Below are positions 1 to 12,639 of a stretch of DNA of 64,000 bases, piece by piece. Source of the DNA: Cyprinodon diabolis (Eukaryota; Chordata; Actinopteri; Cyprinodontiformes; Cyprinodontidae); NCBI GenBank assembly GCA_030533445.1, contig CM060081.1, positions 20,071,611 to 20,135,610 on the forward strand, given 5' to 3'. Below the pieces are notes generated by a model. It was given only the letters and a program-made list of their open reading frames with translations. It was not told the DNA's origin and did no database searches. Both the position numbers and the translations under genes were made by a program. Position 1 is the stretch's first letter; each line of letters begins with the position of its first letter.

Positions 1-2754
1 TGTATTTTATAGGCTTAGTATGTGACATGATCTTTTGTGTACACTAATTCATGCAAACTTCTGCTGTAAACTTGTCCCTTACTTGATGCTGCTGGAACCT
101 AATTTCACTACTATGATACACAAAGGCTTATTTTTTCTGTTTTATGCATTTGCACATATAAACAACATAAAAAACAAACCACTTTTACTTCCTTTAAAAA
201 AGTATTATCTTACAATTAATATAAAAAGTAATCTGAATTCATCTAACTTCAATGAAAAATTGAGGCCTTTCATTTCTCCCATCCTATGCATGCACAGAAT
301 GTTGGTATGGTTTCCTCCAAGTTTCTCTTGCACTACAACAGCCGTATTAACTGGACAATATGGAACTGGTTTGGTGTTAGCAAAGTCTGTATTGAAACAG
401 TCGTGTGGAAAAGAGTTATTCATCCCCACAGAACTCATATAAATTAGTTAAAGGACATAAATACAGATGTCCCTTCTGCAGCACGGAGATTTGGATTGTT
501 TAGTTTTGAAGCAGGCCAGTAAATAGAGGCTAGTTGGTGCAAATAGCACAGGGATGCTCACTATTGGCTATCACACGAGAACTGAACAGTGTGATGGACA
601 TTGAGACATCTCTCTATATCAGTGCATTAGAGCACCTCAGGATGGGAGATTATATAGATTCTCTGTTTGTGGTTACTTTGCACTCATTAGCTGAATGCAG
701 GTTTGTACACGGGGAGATACAGTTTCCACTTAGAAGAACATTTGGGGTTGTGGTGTGAAATTATCACAAATGTCACATTGCACTATAAACAGATTTAAAA
801 GTCAAAATATGTTTACAGGCAAAATAAAAAATCATGTTTTCATAATTAAATTACCACTGCTGTCCCGATTCCTCCTCTACACTCGAGAAAACAGCTTCTC
901 ATTACAGGCATTGATGATAGAGCGTAAACACGCATGACAAAACATTAACATGATTGATGAGAGTTAAATCTGCATGATTAAAATCATGTTAGAGTGGCAT
1001 TTAAATCACAGGCTAATAGTGGTCATCACTGGTTTCTGTAATTGATGGGGTGTGGATGGAAGAGCTTGTCGGCTGTTTCTGATCGGCTCTTGGTGTTCAT
1101 AAAGCACCCCTTCTCTCAAGAGGTCGACAAAGAGATTCCCTTGTAATGAATATTTACAGGGTATGTTAATGCATGTGCGGAACTGTTGCAAATTTTAGTG
1201 TTTTGTTTCTTCACTGCTGTTTTTTGGTTTCTCCGTGCAGACAGCTGCCTTTGAGGGAATCCCAGGAAACCAAGATTCTCTGTAGTTTACTTCTGATTTG
1301 CTGTTTGTATTCTCTTTGATGGTTTATTCGGATTGTAAAAAAAATCATCTTGGCCTATATTGTCACTGAAAACAAAGAGGGAAGAAAGTGGATTCCCTTC
1401 AAGTGAACATGCCACTAGCAGAAATCTTCTTAAACTGGTGCTCTGGGTTCCTTATAGTCTTAAATACAAAGACCATGTAAAGTGGAGGATGCCATGAGTA
1501 CTTCTAATGGTCTTTTATTCATGCTGTGTCCCATTTACCCCAGAGAGATGGGCCCAAAGCTCCTAGGTCCTCCAATGTTCATACCCACAATTATCACCCA
1601 TCAGGTAAGCAGAGGAAGCCCATAATTTCACTTCTAGGCCAAAGACAACAGCCTCTAATAGCACTTGTCATCACACGTGGGTCCCCTGCCTCTCCTTTTT
1701 GTATTCAGGCCAGTGGCGCTTTGTGTCCAGAAGTAGGTCGAATGCTTCTCACCAAACACATTTGAACCAGTGCCAGTAATTGGACGAGCAATGTGTCGAC
1801 CATCTCCCAGCCAGTCCGTGTCAGGCAGCGCTGCTGCGCCGCTTAATATGCAGCTCCAACCTGCTGGATTTCATGGACCCTTTTTCATCCCTTTTAATCA
1901 TCCCTTTAATCGTTTGAATTTTCAAACAGCAGCAAACAGAACATCCGTTGTGTCCGCAGGCGCACGGATTCTTAATAAGGATTCAGCTGACTATGAGTTC
2001 AAAATACATGTCTCTATATAGGGGTGCAAAGGTAAAGGGACACCCTGACCCCTTCCAGCACCTTATTGCGGTGTTATAAAGAGTGTAAAATACAAAACCA
2101 GCAATAATTATAGAAAAGTTGAGGTTTTAAAAATTTGCAATTTTTTTTTCAAGTCAGTCCTTTAACCTAACCCTCCCCAAAATTATTCCCTTAACTTTGT
2201 AAGATGCTGTTCCTTCTTCAGCCACCAAACTAACCTGAATTTCTCATTATCAGAGCTCTGTAGCACTTTCTGGTATATTTGCAGGTGTATAGTCTCAAGC
2301 TATAGATGCTTTGCTCCATGGCTCAACCCAACATCTCAAGCCCTTTTTAGTGACATATAACTATATGATTTAAAAAATATTAAAAAGTAACAGAGAGGAA
2401 TCTTAAAGTTGTAGTTCCCCCCACTGAATATGTGGGTCTAAAATCAAATGAACACAACATTTGTCTGACTTTTTGGGGATAAAAATGCTGCTTTACCATT
2501 ATAGATTAGATTGTGTTTGTTGAAACTGTGTTTTATCCCAATGAGATACAATAAAGTTTTTGGCTGTAATGTAAAAAAGGAAACAAAAGCATCCAGGTGG
2601 TGTGAATACCTCAGCTATGCCAGTGGCTCTCTCAGAAAGGATATTGAAGCTCCAGAATTTATATAGTTGCTTTATATTCTCCACTGTGTGCTTATTCAGC
2701 TTGTCTAGGTTTTCTACATTATAATCAGAAACCTTCACCTTCAAGTTCAGAGGA
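1..2754. other. No gene seen; upstream noncoding DNA
   Basis: Open frames here have no recognisable domain and no matching splice structure. Apart from candidate element 1 (1780-1990) I see only ordinary AT-rich DNA. Confidence 0.5.
1780..1990. promoter_or_regulatory. Candidate conserved noncoding element 1
   Basis: A GC-richer, repeat-free island with several homeodomain-type cores (CTTAATATG, TTTTAATCATC, TTTAATCG) and few frame-preserving features. Selected by composition and motif density only; no conservation was measured. Confidence 0.18.
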
Positions 2755-3045
2755 ACAGCTTTTCAATCTTATTATAAAATGACAGTGAATGACAATAAAA
2801 TAAAAGGAAAATAAACACAGAATAATAGCAAGTAAATATAATAACATGATAAACGCAGGTAGTAGAGCAAATAAAACATTTGGACCACAACCTTAAACTT
2901 ATATTACCACAGTTTACAGATTAATCTCAAAAGTCAAAGGCAGTTCTACACAAATGGGTTTTTTAATTTGACCTCAGAGAACTCAAGCTTTCAGCACTTT
3001 TCCAGTCCTCTGGGAGTTTGTTCCAGATCAGTGGAGCAGTTTTTT
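2755..3045. repeat. Putative dispersed repeat fragment
   Basis: The right part (TTTTTTAATTTGACCTCAGA ... CCTCTGGGAGTTTGTTCCAG ... GGAGCAG) resembles a fish repeat containing GGGAGTTTGTTCCAGAT. The left part is A-rich with CAATAAAATAAAAGG and GCAAATAAAACATTTGGACC. The border on either side is uncertain. Confidence 0.4.
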
Positions 3046-3059
3046 TTTCATTGACACTC

Positions 3060-3185
3060 CTTTTTTTCACGAAGATAACAAAAAATGACAAGTTAAACAT
3101 GGATCTTTAATGACTAAAACATGACAACCCATAGGTCTGAGTTTCCGTCAACGAGACAAGACTAAATAAAAAATAGCGGGTGGTC
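3060..3185. repeat. ACTAAA-rich repeat fragment 1
   Basis: TTTCCGTCAACGAGACAAGA, CTAAATAAAAAATAGC and ACTAAAACATGACAAC belong to a fish repeat with TCGTCAACGAAGACAAGAC...ACTAAATTAAAAATGGC. A related fragment is at 4417-4565. Confidence 0.42.
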
Positions 3186-4416
3186 GGTCAGACATTTAAA
3201 CTGCATCATTGAGCAGCAATCTGCTAAGCAGTATTACCCATGGAGCTGCGTCCAGTTTGTTTCGCCGCCCACCTGCCGTGCAGCGTTGCACATGCTGCAG
3301 GAGCACAGATGGATCATGGCAGCAGCGGCAGGGTCTGAGAAAATAACCTTGAATGGTCCGGGACTGCGCCCTCAATGCTGACAAACCCTGCTCTGATCTT
3401 TCTGCTTGTGCAGAAATGCGTCTTTGTGCAGCGGAGCTCCGAGTTTGCTCTTCATGTTCCACTCTAATGATTTGCTTCCAGCAGTGTGGCTCTTCCATTG
3501 CTACTTAATAAACTATATGTGGCTGATCATTCTCTGCCAAGCGTAAAAAAAAACAACCTTTGTCTAACTAACAAGATTTGATTTCTTCCAGTCCACAAGA
3601 GGTGATACTAAATATTCTTTAATTTCTACCAAAAGCAGAAATCCCTAAGTTATATCCAAACACAATATTTCATTGAATTCTATTTTTGTCTGGATAAAGG
3701 GCCCGATGAAAAGGTATATAGATCTTTGAATATTTCTCTCTCATTGTTCTGATTTCTATCTATTTAAATATGATGTAAATGTTTCCTTGTATTTTAATTA
3801 AAATATTTTCTGTTTCCTTTAAATATGTCAATATTTTAGTTAGCATATTCATTCACATTAGGTCTGGATTGCCATGGCATTACAAGGCAATTATGTAGGT
3901 TCTCTCTGTATTTTTTTTTTAATATCAAAACCCTGTGAATTTATATATACTTTGACCCCTGAGCAGCGGTAACCGAGAGTTAAATTCTCAGAAATAAAGC
4001 AAAAATTGCCAAAGTAGAAAGAAGAATGTTTTTGTTCTTTGCTTTTTTGGAGCAATGAAGATTTTATTGATATGTGTGTAATGCATAATTCATAGTAGAT
4101 CAGGAAGTGTTTGCTTTTGGATGGAAAACTTGTTTGTCCAAAACCATTCCTTTGTTGTACATTTTGTTAGCTTGTCTGTCTGCTATATTAACCAATATGA
4201 CGTGAGAACTAGATCTGTTATTTTCACAACTTCTGTGAGGGCATTAATTCATCGAAAGTTTATATGAATTCTATAAATCAAAGTTTTCTGCCCAACAGCA
4301 ATGATGCAAGGCAGCATTCTATACCCAGCAATTATAGTATCTAGGCAAGAGCCCTCAGTCTGGTAAAGAATCGGGTTGTTATTTGAAATTATAAATATTA
4401 ATTTTTATTTTTTGCC

Positions 4417-4565
4417 ACCTAAAACTGACTAAAAGTACACTAAAACCTTTTTAAGTTTAAGCCAACTAAAACTATCACATATCGTAATGACTAAAATGCG
4501 ACTAAACTAATAATAGTTTTGGTCCTGAAGACTAAGACTAACTCTAAGATAGCTGTCAAAAACAC
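4417..4565. repeat. ACTAAA-rich repeat fragment 2
   Basis: Multiple ACTAAAA and GACTAAGACTAA units end in GCTGTCAAAAACACTG, the same family style as 3060-3185. Nothing else is recognisable nearby. Confidence 0.45.
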
Positions 4566-5217
4566 TGCAGTGGAATATAGGAACTAAATGCTGCTTCTCC
4601 ATTTTTGGTTTTAGTTCTGGGAGAACAAAGTAGGCTTGAACTAGAAGATCTGAGTAGTCTGGAGGTTGATAAAGTGACTAAAAACCTCTTATGTATATAG
4701 GCACTGTTCCAATCAGTAATTTATATAATAACAGGTGGATTTTAAAGTTAAATGGGTATTCTGTCCAACTCTCCCCTTTTTTAAAGGGTTATTGAGCTGC
4801 AGTAAAAGAACAGGAACCTTGATCCAAACCTGGATCTAAGCCTTTTAGCTGCATATTTCTTCCCATCAACTCACTTTAGTTTTCTTGCTTCCACTGAAAA
4901 AATAATTTTTTCATCTTATTCCATTGAAGGGAAAGTGTGTTCAGACTGCTGTTTAGTGTTAGTTTTCTGAGATTCTCTTCTCTGACCTGTTTTGTGTGCC
5001 ATATAAATTACTTGTGACAAGGTCAAAACAGAGCTTTGCAAGACTTTTAACTGTTTGTTATTCTTGCTCAAAGTATGAGCTTCTGTATTATAAAGTAATT
5101 CATCTCTAAACCTATTCACTAATTTCTCTTATTCCTGTCTGCACTTTCCATTGTTCTTCACAATGTTTTTGTTTCACTAACTTAACATATGTAAGAACTA
5201 AACAGAATTGTTGGATA

Positions 5218-5470
5218 GGGCTGCAGTTGACGATTATTGTAGTTATTGGTCTGTCTGGGGAATATTTTGCTTACTCAATGAATCTAAGAAGTGATACCCT
5301 TATATAATTAACACACTTCAACGAAACCTAAAAATGTTTGTACTTTTAAGCATTTTAAGCAGAGAAATGTAAGAAAAGCTATATCCAATGCTCAGAAATG
5401 GAGGAATTAGTTCACAGTTATTTCAGTCATCAATGATTAATCCAACCAATTTTTTCAGTGCTATAAACCT
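5218..5470. mobile_element. Putative hAT-type MITE remnant
   Basis: The left border TAGGGCTGCAGTTGACGATT resembles the recurrent teleost MITE start (AGGGCTGCAACTAACGATTA). Near the right border ATCAATGATTAATCC is a decayed inverted counterpart. The element is degenerate and I could not define a clean target duplication. Confidence 0.45.
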
Positions 5471-5577
5471 TTTCCTGAGACTCAACTATACGCAGGTGGA
5501 CTTTGACTGCAAAACAGGTCTGAAAAAATAATGATGCATTGCATCTTATTTTAGAGTATCATGTTGAAAGAGTCTTA

Positions 5578-5765
5578 ACTCAAATACATGCCACACTTTG
5601 AAAAATTTCAAAACCATTTATCATTTTCGTTGTACTTTTTAATGATCCACTGCTTATATAAGCCAACCAAGAAAAAAACAAACAAATCATGAATGACTTA
5701 CAGTATATTAACATTGGTGGATTAGATGTAGCGTAATTCAGAGGAATATTTTTGCTGGGCACTGT
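5578..5765 (+). mobile_element. Tc1-like transposon 3' terminal fragment
   Basis: The segment reads AAATACATGCCACACTTTG, then CCATTTATCATTTTC, and ends ATTTTTGCTGGGCACTGTA. This is close to the 3' terminal part of fish Tc1 elements as I remember it (ATGCACGCCACACTTT, CCATTTATCATTTTCCTTCC, TTGCAAGGCACTGTA). Only about 190 bp remain. The final TA would be half of the TA target duplication. Confidence 0.65.
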
Positions 5766-5769
5766 ATCT

Positions 5770-8700
5770 CTACTTATCCAAGTGAATATTTGCCTAGCAG
5801 TGTTGGTGTTAAGCCAACGGCATGTTTGTGCTCCTTTTGCTCTCCTGGTTGCAGCATGTTTAGGAGTTAGAAGGAGAAAGCATAGTGCTCTTTCTTTTTA
5901 GCCACAGGCAGACCTCATGTGAAACAGAGCTGACTGAAAGATGTATGTGTGAAAACGCTGCATGGTGGAGGCTCTCCACCTTTGAAGGATTGAGGCAAGG
6001 AAAATAAAAAAAAAACATTTTCTGGTTTAATATTTGAAATCCTTGCTGCTTTGCTGTGCACAGCATGTAACAGATCCATCGCTCACCAGCCACAGAAATG
6101 TAATTTCAGGATAGAATCCAGCTTGGTGGATGAAATTCGGTGTATGGGGTGATGTTCAGAGATTAGAGAATCCAGCCTGCCAGCAGAGAGAGTTAGTTAG
6201 GTGCACCATCAGATTAATTGTCTGTCTAAGTAGCTTTATTATCTCTTATATCAAGAGTGTGTTGCTTTTGCTGTCTGGGAAAGAAGTCAATGCAAAGGTG
6301 ATGCAAAGGCATCTTGAAGGTGCAGTGACTAGCAATCACCCAGGCCCTAATTGATGTTCAGCTCAGGCTCCAGTAGTAGAAGCAATTACAACGAGAACTC
6401 GTGTTCCTTGAGCTGCAGGCAGAGTTGGGGGTGCTGCACCTCAGCCGAACTGGAGCCCTCCTCTTTCATGTTTGTCATTGATGACAGCGGTAAGGGGCAC
6501 CATTCCACTCGTGTGTTCTGGAAATGTGTTTGGTTACATTAAATATTCATCCCTTTGCCTACTTTTCAGCAAGATACATATATTAATTCCCCAGACAAAG
6601 ATAATAACTGCTGATAATCAAAATCAAGGTTTATTTCTTATTTAACAGGTCTGTGCATCATCAGGGCAAAATGGGGCTGGTTTGACCAATGCCTTGGAGC
6701 TGTGCATGCCCAATTAATCTGGAAAGTCAAGACAAAAGGACAAGCCTATAGTGTGGTCAATGTTATCCGGTACGCTCTGTGCTTCTTTTACCTGCACAGG
6801 GGAATAAGAAGTCAGGAGCCGGAGCTGACGAGGTGTTATGTATGCACCCCTGCATGCTGGAGGATGTAGATCTACCTGTCATTGTTCCCTTCCTCTGGTT
6901 AAAGGATCTGTTTTCTTTGAGATGGAACATTTTACCTTAATTTACTGGTATTTTCTTAGAATTAGAAGTAGGTTAGGAAATATACTTAGATGCTTTACTG
7001 GGGATAAATTGTTTTTATTTTCTTTGACACCAGAATGCCAACCCCTATCAATGCACCCAAAGCACAATTTTTTTCTTTCATTTATTATTATCCTAAAAAA
7101 ATATATATATACTGGTCCTAATCAGAATCAATATCAGCCATGTAGATCAGAAGATCACTGGATTTCTAAGTCCTTGCTAGAAAATGTCACTGACATTGAT
7201 ATTTTTTGTTTTGTTAAAATATCTTAATAGAGAAAAAAATTACACAGAAAATGGAAATAACAAAGAGATTAACTTTTAATGATGATAAAATGAATTGAAT
7301 CGATGTCCTAGTGACCGTGTGCCACTTGTTGTTTTACAATGCCAGCCTCCAGGCTGCTTTGAAACATGCTTTTTAGATGTGTATTCCCTCCTTAGTGGCA
7401 TTCACTGTGAAGACTTTTATTTGTAGTGCTGCTCTGCCTCATTTGGCTATGAAATTGTAGTCTTTATGTTTAATTAATCATCTGAGATTAGGCCCACATA
7501 AAAACGTTAAGCAATAATGAGGGCCAATAAAGGAAAGTTTAACAAGAGGAACTATAATTCCACAATGCATTGCTGTCAGCTTCAAACTCATTTTCCAAAC
7601 TGACTGTCCTGGTTTTTGCAAGTCAGCATAGAATTGTTGTTCCTCTGTTGTACTGGTTTACATTTCCTTTTGACTTCTCAGTTGATATATTAAACCTCAG
7701 TGAAATGGCTGACATAAGCATACGATTCTCAAAGGAACAACAAACATGCCAGTTATGCCTTAAAGAGGAAGCAGGTATTGCTCTTAACTCACTTTGAAAC
7801 ATGGGTGCTTTCAATTTCAATTGGAGGCTCAGTTTCAAATTACTGATTCATACTGAGATGAAACAAACAAAGAGCACAGGTCTAGATGTGACAAATGTAG
7901 ACAATGGAACAGAGAAGCACAATATCACCGGCTTTGTGTCCAATGAAGAGTATTGTGCGTGCCTTCATGGATAAGGTTACTGGAGCACCCTCGGGAGATC
8001 AAAGTGAAGGGCGTCAAGAGGACAGTCTTGACAGCCAGGGGACACAGAGGACATAGCTGTTAAGAAATGAAACACACCCGGCCCTGTGCAGCTTGGATGT
8101 TTGCCAGTAAATGTGTCAAAAATGCTTCTTGCAAAGCAATAACTTTCACACGTTGTTGTTATTTCAATCAATGGTCCAGAAAAATACAGGATGTTCACAC
8201 TGATTTGAAACTGAGTAGCACGTGCCCAAGTTGTTGAGGCTAAAACCAACAAAAAGAACAATGCTGCAGGCTTTAGTGAGTTTGATGGAGATTTCAATGA
8301 TCATACATTTTATTTCGGAGATAATGTTAATAGGGTGGATTATTATACCATCTTACCATCTTTGATCATGCCAAAAATTCATATACTGTCCACAGAAGCC
8401 TACTTAAAATTAAAAAAAATAAAACTAAAAAAAGTTTATAAAGTAACAGTGCCTCAATTCCAGGCATCATTCTAAAAGTTGGATTTTTTAACCCAGAAAC
8501 TTGAGCGACTTTTCCATCCTTGATCTCAGAATTCAGCATTGTTGCTTCATGCATAAGAAGTTTAGGTAATAAACTGTGCTGTAGCTGCTCTGTAATACTT
8601 TGTCTCACTGATTTACTTCCTGGCTCGCCACCCTACTTCCAAAATTGAACATTCTGCGGTACATGTATTGGCAAAATACAGTGTCATGCAGTATCAGCCT

Positions 8701-10130
8701 TAATCTTGAAGAATCAAATCCTTCTTTAACTTAGAAATACAAATTTACCAATGCTGGTTAGATTTTTTTCCTTGCTCACAATACAAACTTCTGAAGTATT
8801 TATTATTGAAGTACAAATAGATAATTTTGTTTGATTTAAAGCTGCCTACTGTATATTATGTAATGTTTTACTGCACCAGTAGTGTCTGAAAAAGGTTAGT
8901 TCAGCAAACTTTAGAAGAACTTTAGAATAGAAGTTTCTAAAAAATACAAACATTTTCTTAATATTGTGTTTATGTTGAATGTATGTAAACTGTACAAAAG
9001 GAATCACAGAGAATGTTACACCAATATAAATTGTAGTTTATCATATTTAATCAAGTGACATCATAGATAACGTGGAACTTGGGTGATCAACCAATTTGTT
9101 GCCAATCTTAGATGTATTCCTTTTTCAAGCTTTGATCCATTCTGGCGTAATCCAATTGTTATTTTAGAGCAATAATAGTTGAAGACCTTAAAATAGCCAG
9201 GGTGTTTATATTTCTCCTTAACATGGAAAATATCAGAATTGAAATCATTATTATAATTTAAAAACAGTATCATAATCAACTGTTTGGAGGTAATATTTGG
9301 CATTTATTTTTAACCATTTTGATTAATGATCAAATACTGTAAACTGACCCTGCCTATTTCATTGTGGTCACTATTTGGAAAATAATCTTGGTCAATTGTC
9401 TGTAATCATTAGGGGTCAGTTAATCTGTAAACTGACCAAATTCTGTCCTCTTTAAAAATGATGTCTTGAGTGAGAATCCTGATTTAGTCATTGACCCTAT
9501 GAAATTAAGACTGCATCTAGAACTGGACCCTGTAGGTCAATTGATTGTACAATACATTTCTGTATCATTATGTAGTCAGAAATAAAACACATGATGTCTG
9601 TGGATGAGGTGAGGTAAATGACTGAGAATGACTAGGGATGCCATAATTGCAGCTCAGTTTTCCCCTGGGACCTCATTACACTATGTCGGGGCCTGTTGGG
9701 TTTCAGAAGTGGACTGTTGGGAGCCAGTTCGCCTCCATGTATGTTGATGTGGTGTGAACATCTGAGCTCAGTGTCTGTTGTGCATATAAAGAGGTTGTTT
9801 ACAGGGCCATTGAGCCTCAGAGTCAAGCACAGAGAGAGCAGATCAAGCATGATTAGAAACCTAAAACGAGGGGAGAGTTGAGTGGTCAATTTGTTGAGTG
9901 GGCAAACAAAAGATGAGAAAAAGTAATGTATTCTATTTTTTTATTCGCTTTCTTTTGCAGTTCAGCACAATGGTACCTTTGGATTTATTTGATCTACAGG
10001 GAAACAGGGAACTAGTTTATAATAACTCAATAATTTTATGACATTAAATATATAACAAATGTTTGATGGTTTGTAACAGTTTCTGCATCTGTAGAATTGT
10101 TATTGGGAGCAATTCTAGTTTTAGAATCGA
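5770..10130. other. No gene seen
   Basis: AT-rich single-copy-looking DNA. A short motif CTGTAAACTGACC recurs at about 9339 and 9427 within a local GACC/GGTC-rich patch (9340-9560). No exon-like block with flanking splice sites stands out. Confidence 0.45.
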
Positions 10131-10205
10131 GCAGAATAGAATAGAATAGAATAGAATTCAACTTGGTCATAACACTGTCACAAGCACATAGGAACAAAAT
10201 GTAGT
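10131..10205. repeat. AATAG-repeat-bounded dispersed repeat
   Basis: Four to five AATAG units (10135-10157) are followed by AATTCAACTTGGTCATAACA, CTGTCACAAGCACATAGGAA and CAAAATGTAGTTT. This resembles a common fish repeat end (ATAGAATTCAACTTTATTGTCATT...ACGAAATGCAGTTT). The DNA up to about 10350 may be more of the same element. Confidence 0.5.
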
Positions 10206-10347
10206 TTGATATAAATATTTATTTACATGTGCAAAGAGACTATGGACAATAAATGGTATATATAAACAGAGAGCAATTGTAAGAGGATATAAAATAAATA
10301 AATAGGAAAACTATATACAGATTATAAAGGAAAGTTAGGATATGGAT

Positions 10348-10352
<5 letters not shown>

Positions 10353-10408
<56 letters not shown>
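10353..10408. repeat. Compound microsatellite (TA)15(GA)13
   Basis: Uninterrupted TA dinucleotides at 10353-10382 pass directly into GA dinucleotides at 10383-10408. Confidence 0.97.
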
Positions 10409-11507
10409 TGTTTTCTTTGTGTGGATTCTCCATCTTTATAAAAACTACAACTATATATGTCAAAAAGTGAATACAAACCAATTCAATGTTGGTATCATAT
10501 CCCAAAAACAAAATCATACACATACAAATATTTATTTACATTTCATAAACTGATCAATTTGAAAAAAGGCTTTTTTTCTTTAGTTATTTAAATACTTTCC
10601 TCAGGTGATAAACCTGTAAAATTACTAGATTTAGCAAAACAAATGTTTGTTTTTTTCTCAAATCTACAAGCCAATAATGCAGAAACACACATTAAAGCGG
10701 GCTATTATCTCTCCCTCCTCATCATTCATAGTTCATACAGTTGTTGCCTATTGCTCCTTCCATAATATTTTATAAGGAACTTACATATTTTCAAAATTAG
10801 TTGACAAACACTTTGAAGCCTAACAGTCAGTGTTAACAAATAACATAAATTATTTTGATAAATGATCTAAACTGTTCATAAATGGCTCTGAAAGTATACA
10901 CTAAGGGTCACCAATTCAATTGAACCATTGCTGCCTTGTTTACAGAAAGGATCAACCGGTACTATAAACATGAATAAATTTACACACATCATATCATAGG
11001 ACAACTATCCATCAGGCATGACAGCTAGCTAATGAGCTGTTCCTGTTACCGTGACAGCTACTGCTGTTGCACAACATGCTACCTGCAGCTACCGTAACAC
11101 ACAACACGATTTTCTCAATTATAAAATGCTAAAATCGGATGCAGCTACAGCAGTAACAAGCACTAGAATTAGCACACAACAACTAATGTTAGAGCGACCA
11201 ACCCAACTTATACTTAATTTTAACAGGATTTCCTTTTCAGTAATATCAGAATGGAGAGCCTTAATGTGCTACTGTGTTAGATGCCCTCCATCTTCATGTC
11301 CACATTAACTAACATATGTCTCTATAATATATTCAATTTACTCTTGGATTGATCATATTAATGGAACAACTATGTAGTTAGGATCTGTGGTTGAGTCTGA
11401 CCACCAGGTCAAGTCTTTTAACGTGCCTCTCCTGCTCCCAGGGGGTGTGGGTGCTGGTCAAAAATGTGCAGGATTGATGATCCTTAACTGACAGATTACA
11501 AACATAA

Positions 11508-12630
11508 TAGGGATGTCCGATCAGCATTTAAGGCCAACAGCGTACCAATGTTCTAACCTCATATCCGAACAGATTGTGAGTCCTTTTCTGGTCATTTGCC
11601 TTTAGCAATAAAATTTATAAAACTGAAATATATATTGAGCAAGTAACTTACATTTTTAGAAAACTAATAATTTCATTAATAAGCATTACTATTATTATTG
11701 TAAATCTAATGAAATCTAAATCTTACATAGAATTAAAGGTCAGCATCAATATAATATTTCAGACAAAAGTAAAAAGCAAAACACTGACTTGGTACAGTAT
11801 TGCTTGTCTGACATGATCTGTTGTGTGAGCCCCACAGAAAAGATTAGCATGCAGTACGGCATGCTTTAAATCAAGTTTTGGGATCAACGCAGTGTGCCAT
11901 GAGGCTCATTAAGGACATTGGGCAAATGTATGCACTCCAAATATCAGTAGTGAAACTATCAACAACATTCCAATTCAAGTGACTTTGTGTTGTTTCTATA
12001 ACTTTGTTGTACAGCTGTGGTATGGCTGTGTCGGTACTGTAGTGTCCGCAGAGCATAGCATGTGTCCAAAACTTCCAGCAGACGTCTATGTCTGACATTC
12101 TCAACTACTAAGATGGGCTGGTTGTCAAGACCAATATGTTCGACCAACATTTCTGTAATCCTCTTTGCCCTTGTTTTCGTTGGAGTATTTGTCTCTCTTC
12201 ATAAAGTCCAGCATTTGTTGCTCTGCTTTAGCAACCTATCAATGTACAGCTAGCAATCAACAGAAATCTACAGCTTTACAAAACTCTATATAGACATTGG
12301 CATGTTTTATCGTCAGATGACAAATCAAGTCTGTGGTGTTAAATTTAGCTCTGCTGCTATATCCTCTTGAAATTGCAATGTTGAAGACATTGTAATTTTA
12401 ATCTCTCGAGTAAAATATTTCTACACTTCTGACGGGCTTGATTTGCACCGCCACAGATGTTTGTATTTCACTGCTACTTGCAGCCATAACTAGCGGGTAC
12501 TTTACAGCAGTTGCCGTAAAGATCGGCATGTTTCATCAATAAATTTAGCCGAGCTTCGATCACCACAAAATAGTAAAAGATCAAAACAATCCAATCTTGA
12601 GATCGGGATTGGGACAATGGGACATCCCTA
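11508..12630 (-). mobile_element. hAT-superfamily transposon remnant, internally deleted
   Basis: The ends are perfect 11-bp inverted repeats: TAGGGATGTCC at 11508-11518 and GGACATCCCTA at 12620-12630. They are flanked by 8-bp direct repeats, AAACATAA (11500-11507) and ATACATAA (12631-12638), with seven of eight bases alike. An 8-bp duplication is the hAT hallmark. The minus strand carries decayed transposase fragments in shifted frames. About 360 bp separate the last recognisable coding from the left end, so the catalytic C-terminal part is missing and the element is non-autonomous. Confidence 0.88.
11871..12350 (-). pseudogene. Broken hAT (ZBED-like) transposase fragments
   Basis: Read on the minus strand from 12350, the first fragment is KFNTTDLICHL followed by KHAN, which looks like the end of a BED zinc finger (the F-NTTNL--HL pattern). 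After stops and frame changes come AKAEQQMLDFMKRD and, further on, EHIGLDNQPILVVENV then RRLLEVLD. A second frame then gives PQLYNKVIETTQSH and SFTTDIWSAYICPMSLMSL. The order matches ZBED/hAT transposases (I-x-LD-x-QP-x-x-V-E-x-x-F-R-x-L and F-T-T-D-x-W). At least two frameshifts are needed, so no protein is made. The RNase-H-like catalytic core and C-terminal dimerisation region are absent. Confidence 0.82.
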
Positions 12631-12639
12631 ATACATAAT

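Noticed and set aside
3196..3498. 100-codon minus-strand frame in a GC-richer block
   Set aside because: Rich in Arg, Gln and Cys, without known domain; it lies between repeat fragments and has no splice or promoter context. A noncoding first exon cannot be excluded but is not supported.
6351..6542. 63-codon Ser-rich frame ending near a GT donor-like site
   Set aside because: No similarity recognised and no matching exon before or after it.
11051..11308. 85-codon frame upstream of the hAT element
   Set aside because: Threonine/alanine-rich, no domain; lies in repeat-like DNA flanking the transposon.
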